Source of the DNA: DATAZK01 sp965199805
GTDB lineage: Bacteria > Actinomycetota > Actinomycetes > Frankiales > Frankiaceae
Assembly (NCBI GenBank): GCA_965199805.1
Contig: CBDATO010000001.1
Span: 2,356,001 to 2,420,000, forward strand
Direction of reading: 5' to 3'
DNA: 64,000 nt
Each line of letters begins with the position of its first letter. Position 1 is the stretch's first letter. The notes beneath the pieces are model-generated. The model was not told where the DNA came from. It saw only the letters and a list, made by a program, of their open reading frames with translations, and made no database searches. The position numbers and the translations under genes are program-made. Of this stretch, positions 63,917 to 64,000 are shown in pieces.

Positions 63917-64000
63917 TCAGGCAGCGGGGCGCAGCGGCATCAGCACCGGCGAGAGCCGCGCGATCTCGTCCAGCATCAATTTCGCCGAGGCGATCAGCGG
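63917..64000 (-). CDS. C-terminal fragment of a gene beyond the window
   Basis: An open frame enters from base 64000 and stops at 63917, giving 27 residues ending DEIARLSPVLMPLRPAA. It lies upstream of the amidohydrolase, same strand, with good actinobacterial codon use. The product cannot be named. Confidence 0.5.
   Translation of the reverse strand, partial: PLIASAKLMLDEIARLSPVLMPLRPAA

Overview
The window is high-GC DNA with dense gene packing, many GTG/TTG starts and many ATGA/GTGA gene overlaps. It carries markers typical of Actinobacteria: galU followed by a gephyrin-like Glp and its membrane partner GlpR (SepX in Streptomyces), DUF3039, an ECF SigE-family factor, MMPL and DrrAB-type exporters, and a GlnR-type operator in front of amtB. 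The number of amidohydrolase, SDR, acyl-CoA dehydrogenase and LLM-oxidoreductase genes suggests a soil or freshwater actinomycete with broad catabolism. The genus cannot be fixed from the sequence. Four tRNA genes are present: Arg-ACG, Ser-GCT, Arg-CCT and Ala-CGC.

Layout. Bases 1-7360 look like an accessory island beside tRNA-Arg(ACG). The GC is visibly lower, and the genes are a PIN-domain protein cut by the window edge, a 1696-residue DUF4011-type superfamily 1 helicase with a degenerate nuclease tail, and a translationally coupled M48-type metallopeptidase. From 7.5 to 19.3 kb come an MBL-fold/LLM oxidoreductase pair, ABC and MMPL exporters, a glycosyltransferase 39, a Ser/Thr kinase, and a four-gene locus (CxC lipoprotein, secreted OmpA-like protein, ECF sigma factor, CxC membrane protein). 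From 19.4 to 25.2 kb lies a nitrogen block, glnD-glnK-amtB, with a GlnR-like box, a terminator after glnK, and a LOV photoreceptor gene just upstream. From 25.3 to 36.5 kb are small conserved proteins, a matrixin-like protease, a TetR/MFS pair with its operator, two Tat-exported phosphoesterases, citrate synthase, a SAF protein, an FmdB-type zinc ribbon under a CIRCE element, and a nitrilase homologue that has lost its catalytic residues.

From 36.5 to 42 kb is the galU, glp, moaC-mogA fusion, rimJ-like and glpR block. It links UDP-glucose supply, molybdopterin-type proteins and the divisome receptor. From 42 to 51.6 kb is accessory metabolism: a TetR/DUF308 divergon with duplicated 21-bp operators, an SGNH esterase, SDRs, a D-aminoacylase-like amidohydrolase, and a coupled acyl-CoA dehydrogenase/methyltransferase/glycosyltransferase operon. 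From 51.6 to 57.7 kb are a frameshifted CBS-domain gene, a secreted SGNH esterase, a GH43 lipoprotein, ahpCD and a divergent oxyR. The window ends with a coupled REC/histidine kinase/REC-PAS-GGDEF-EAL signalling operon, an amidohydrolase_2, and the tail of one further gene.

The best candidates for undescribed biology are the helicase/M48 island, the CxC-OmpA-sigma locus, the LOV-GAF-pseudophosphatase beside the GlnR-controlled ammonium operon, and the CIRCE-controlled zinc-ribbon gene.
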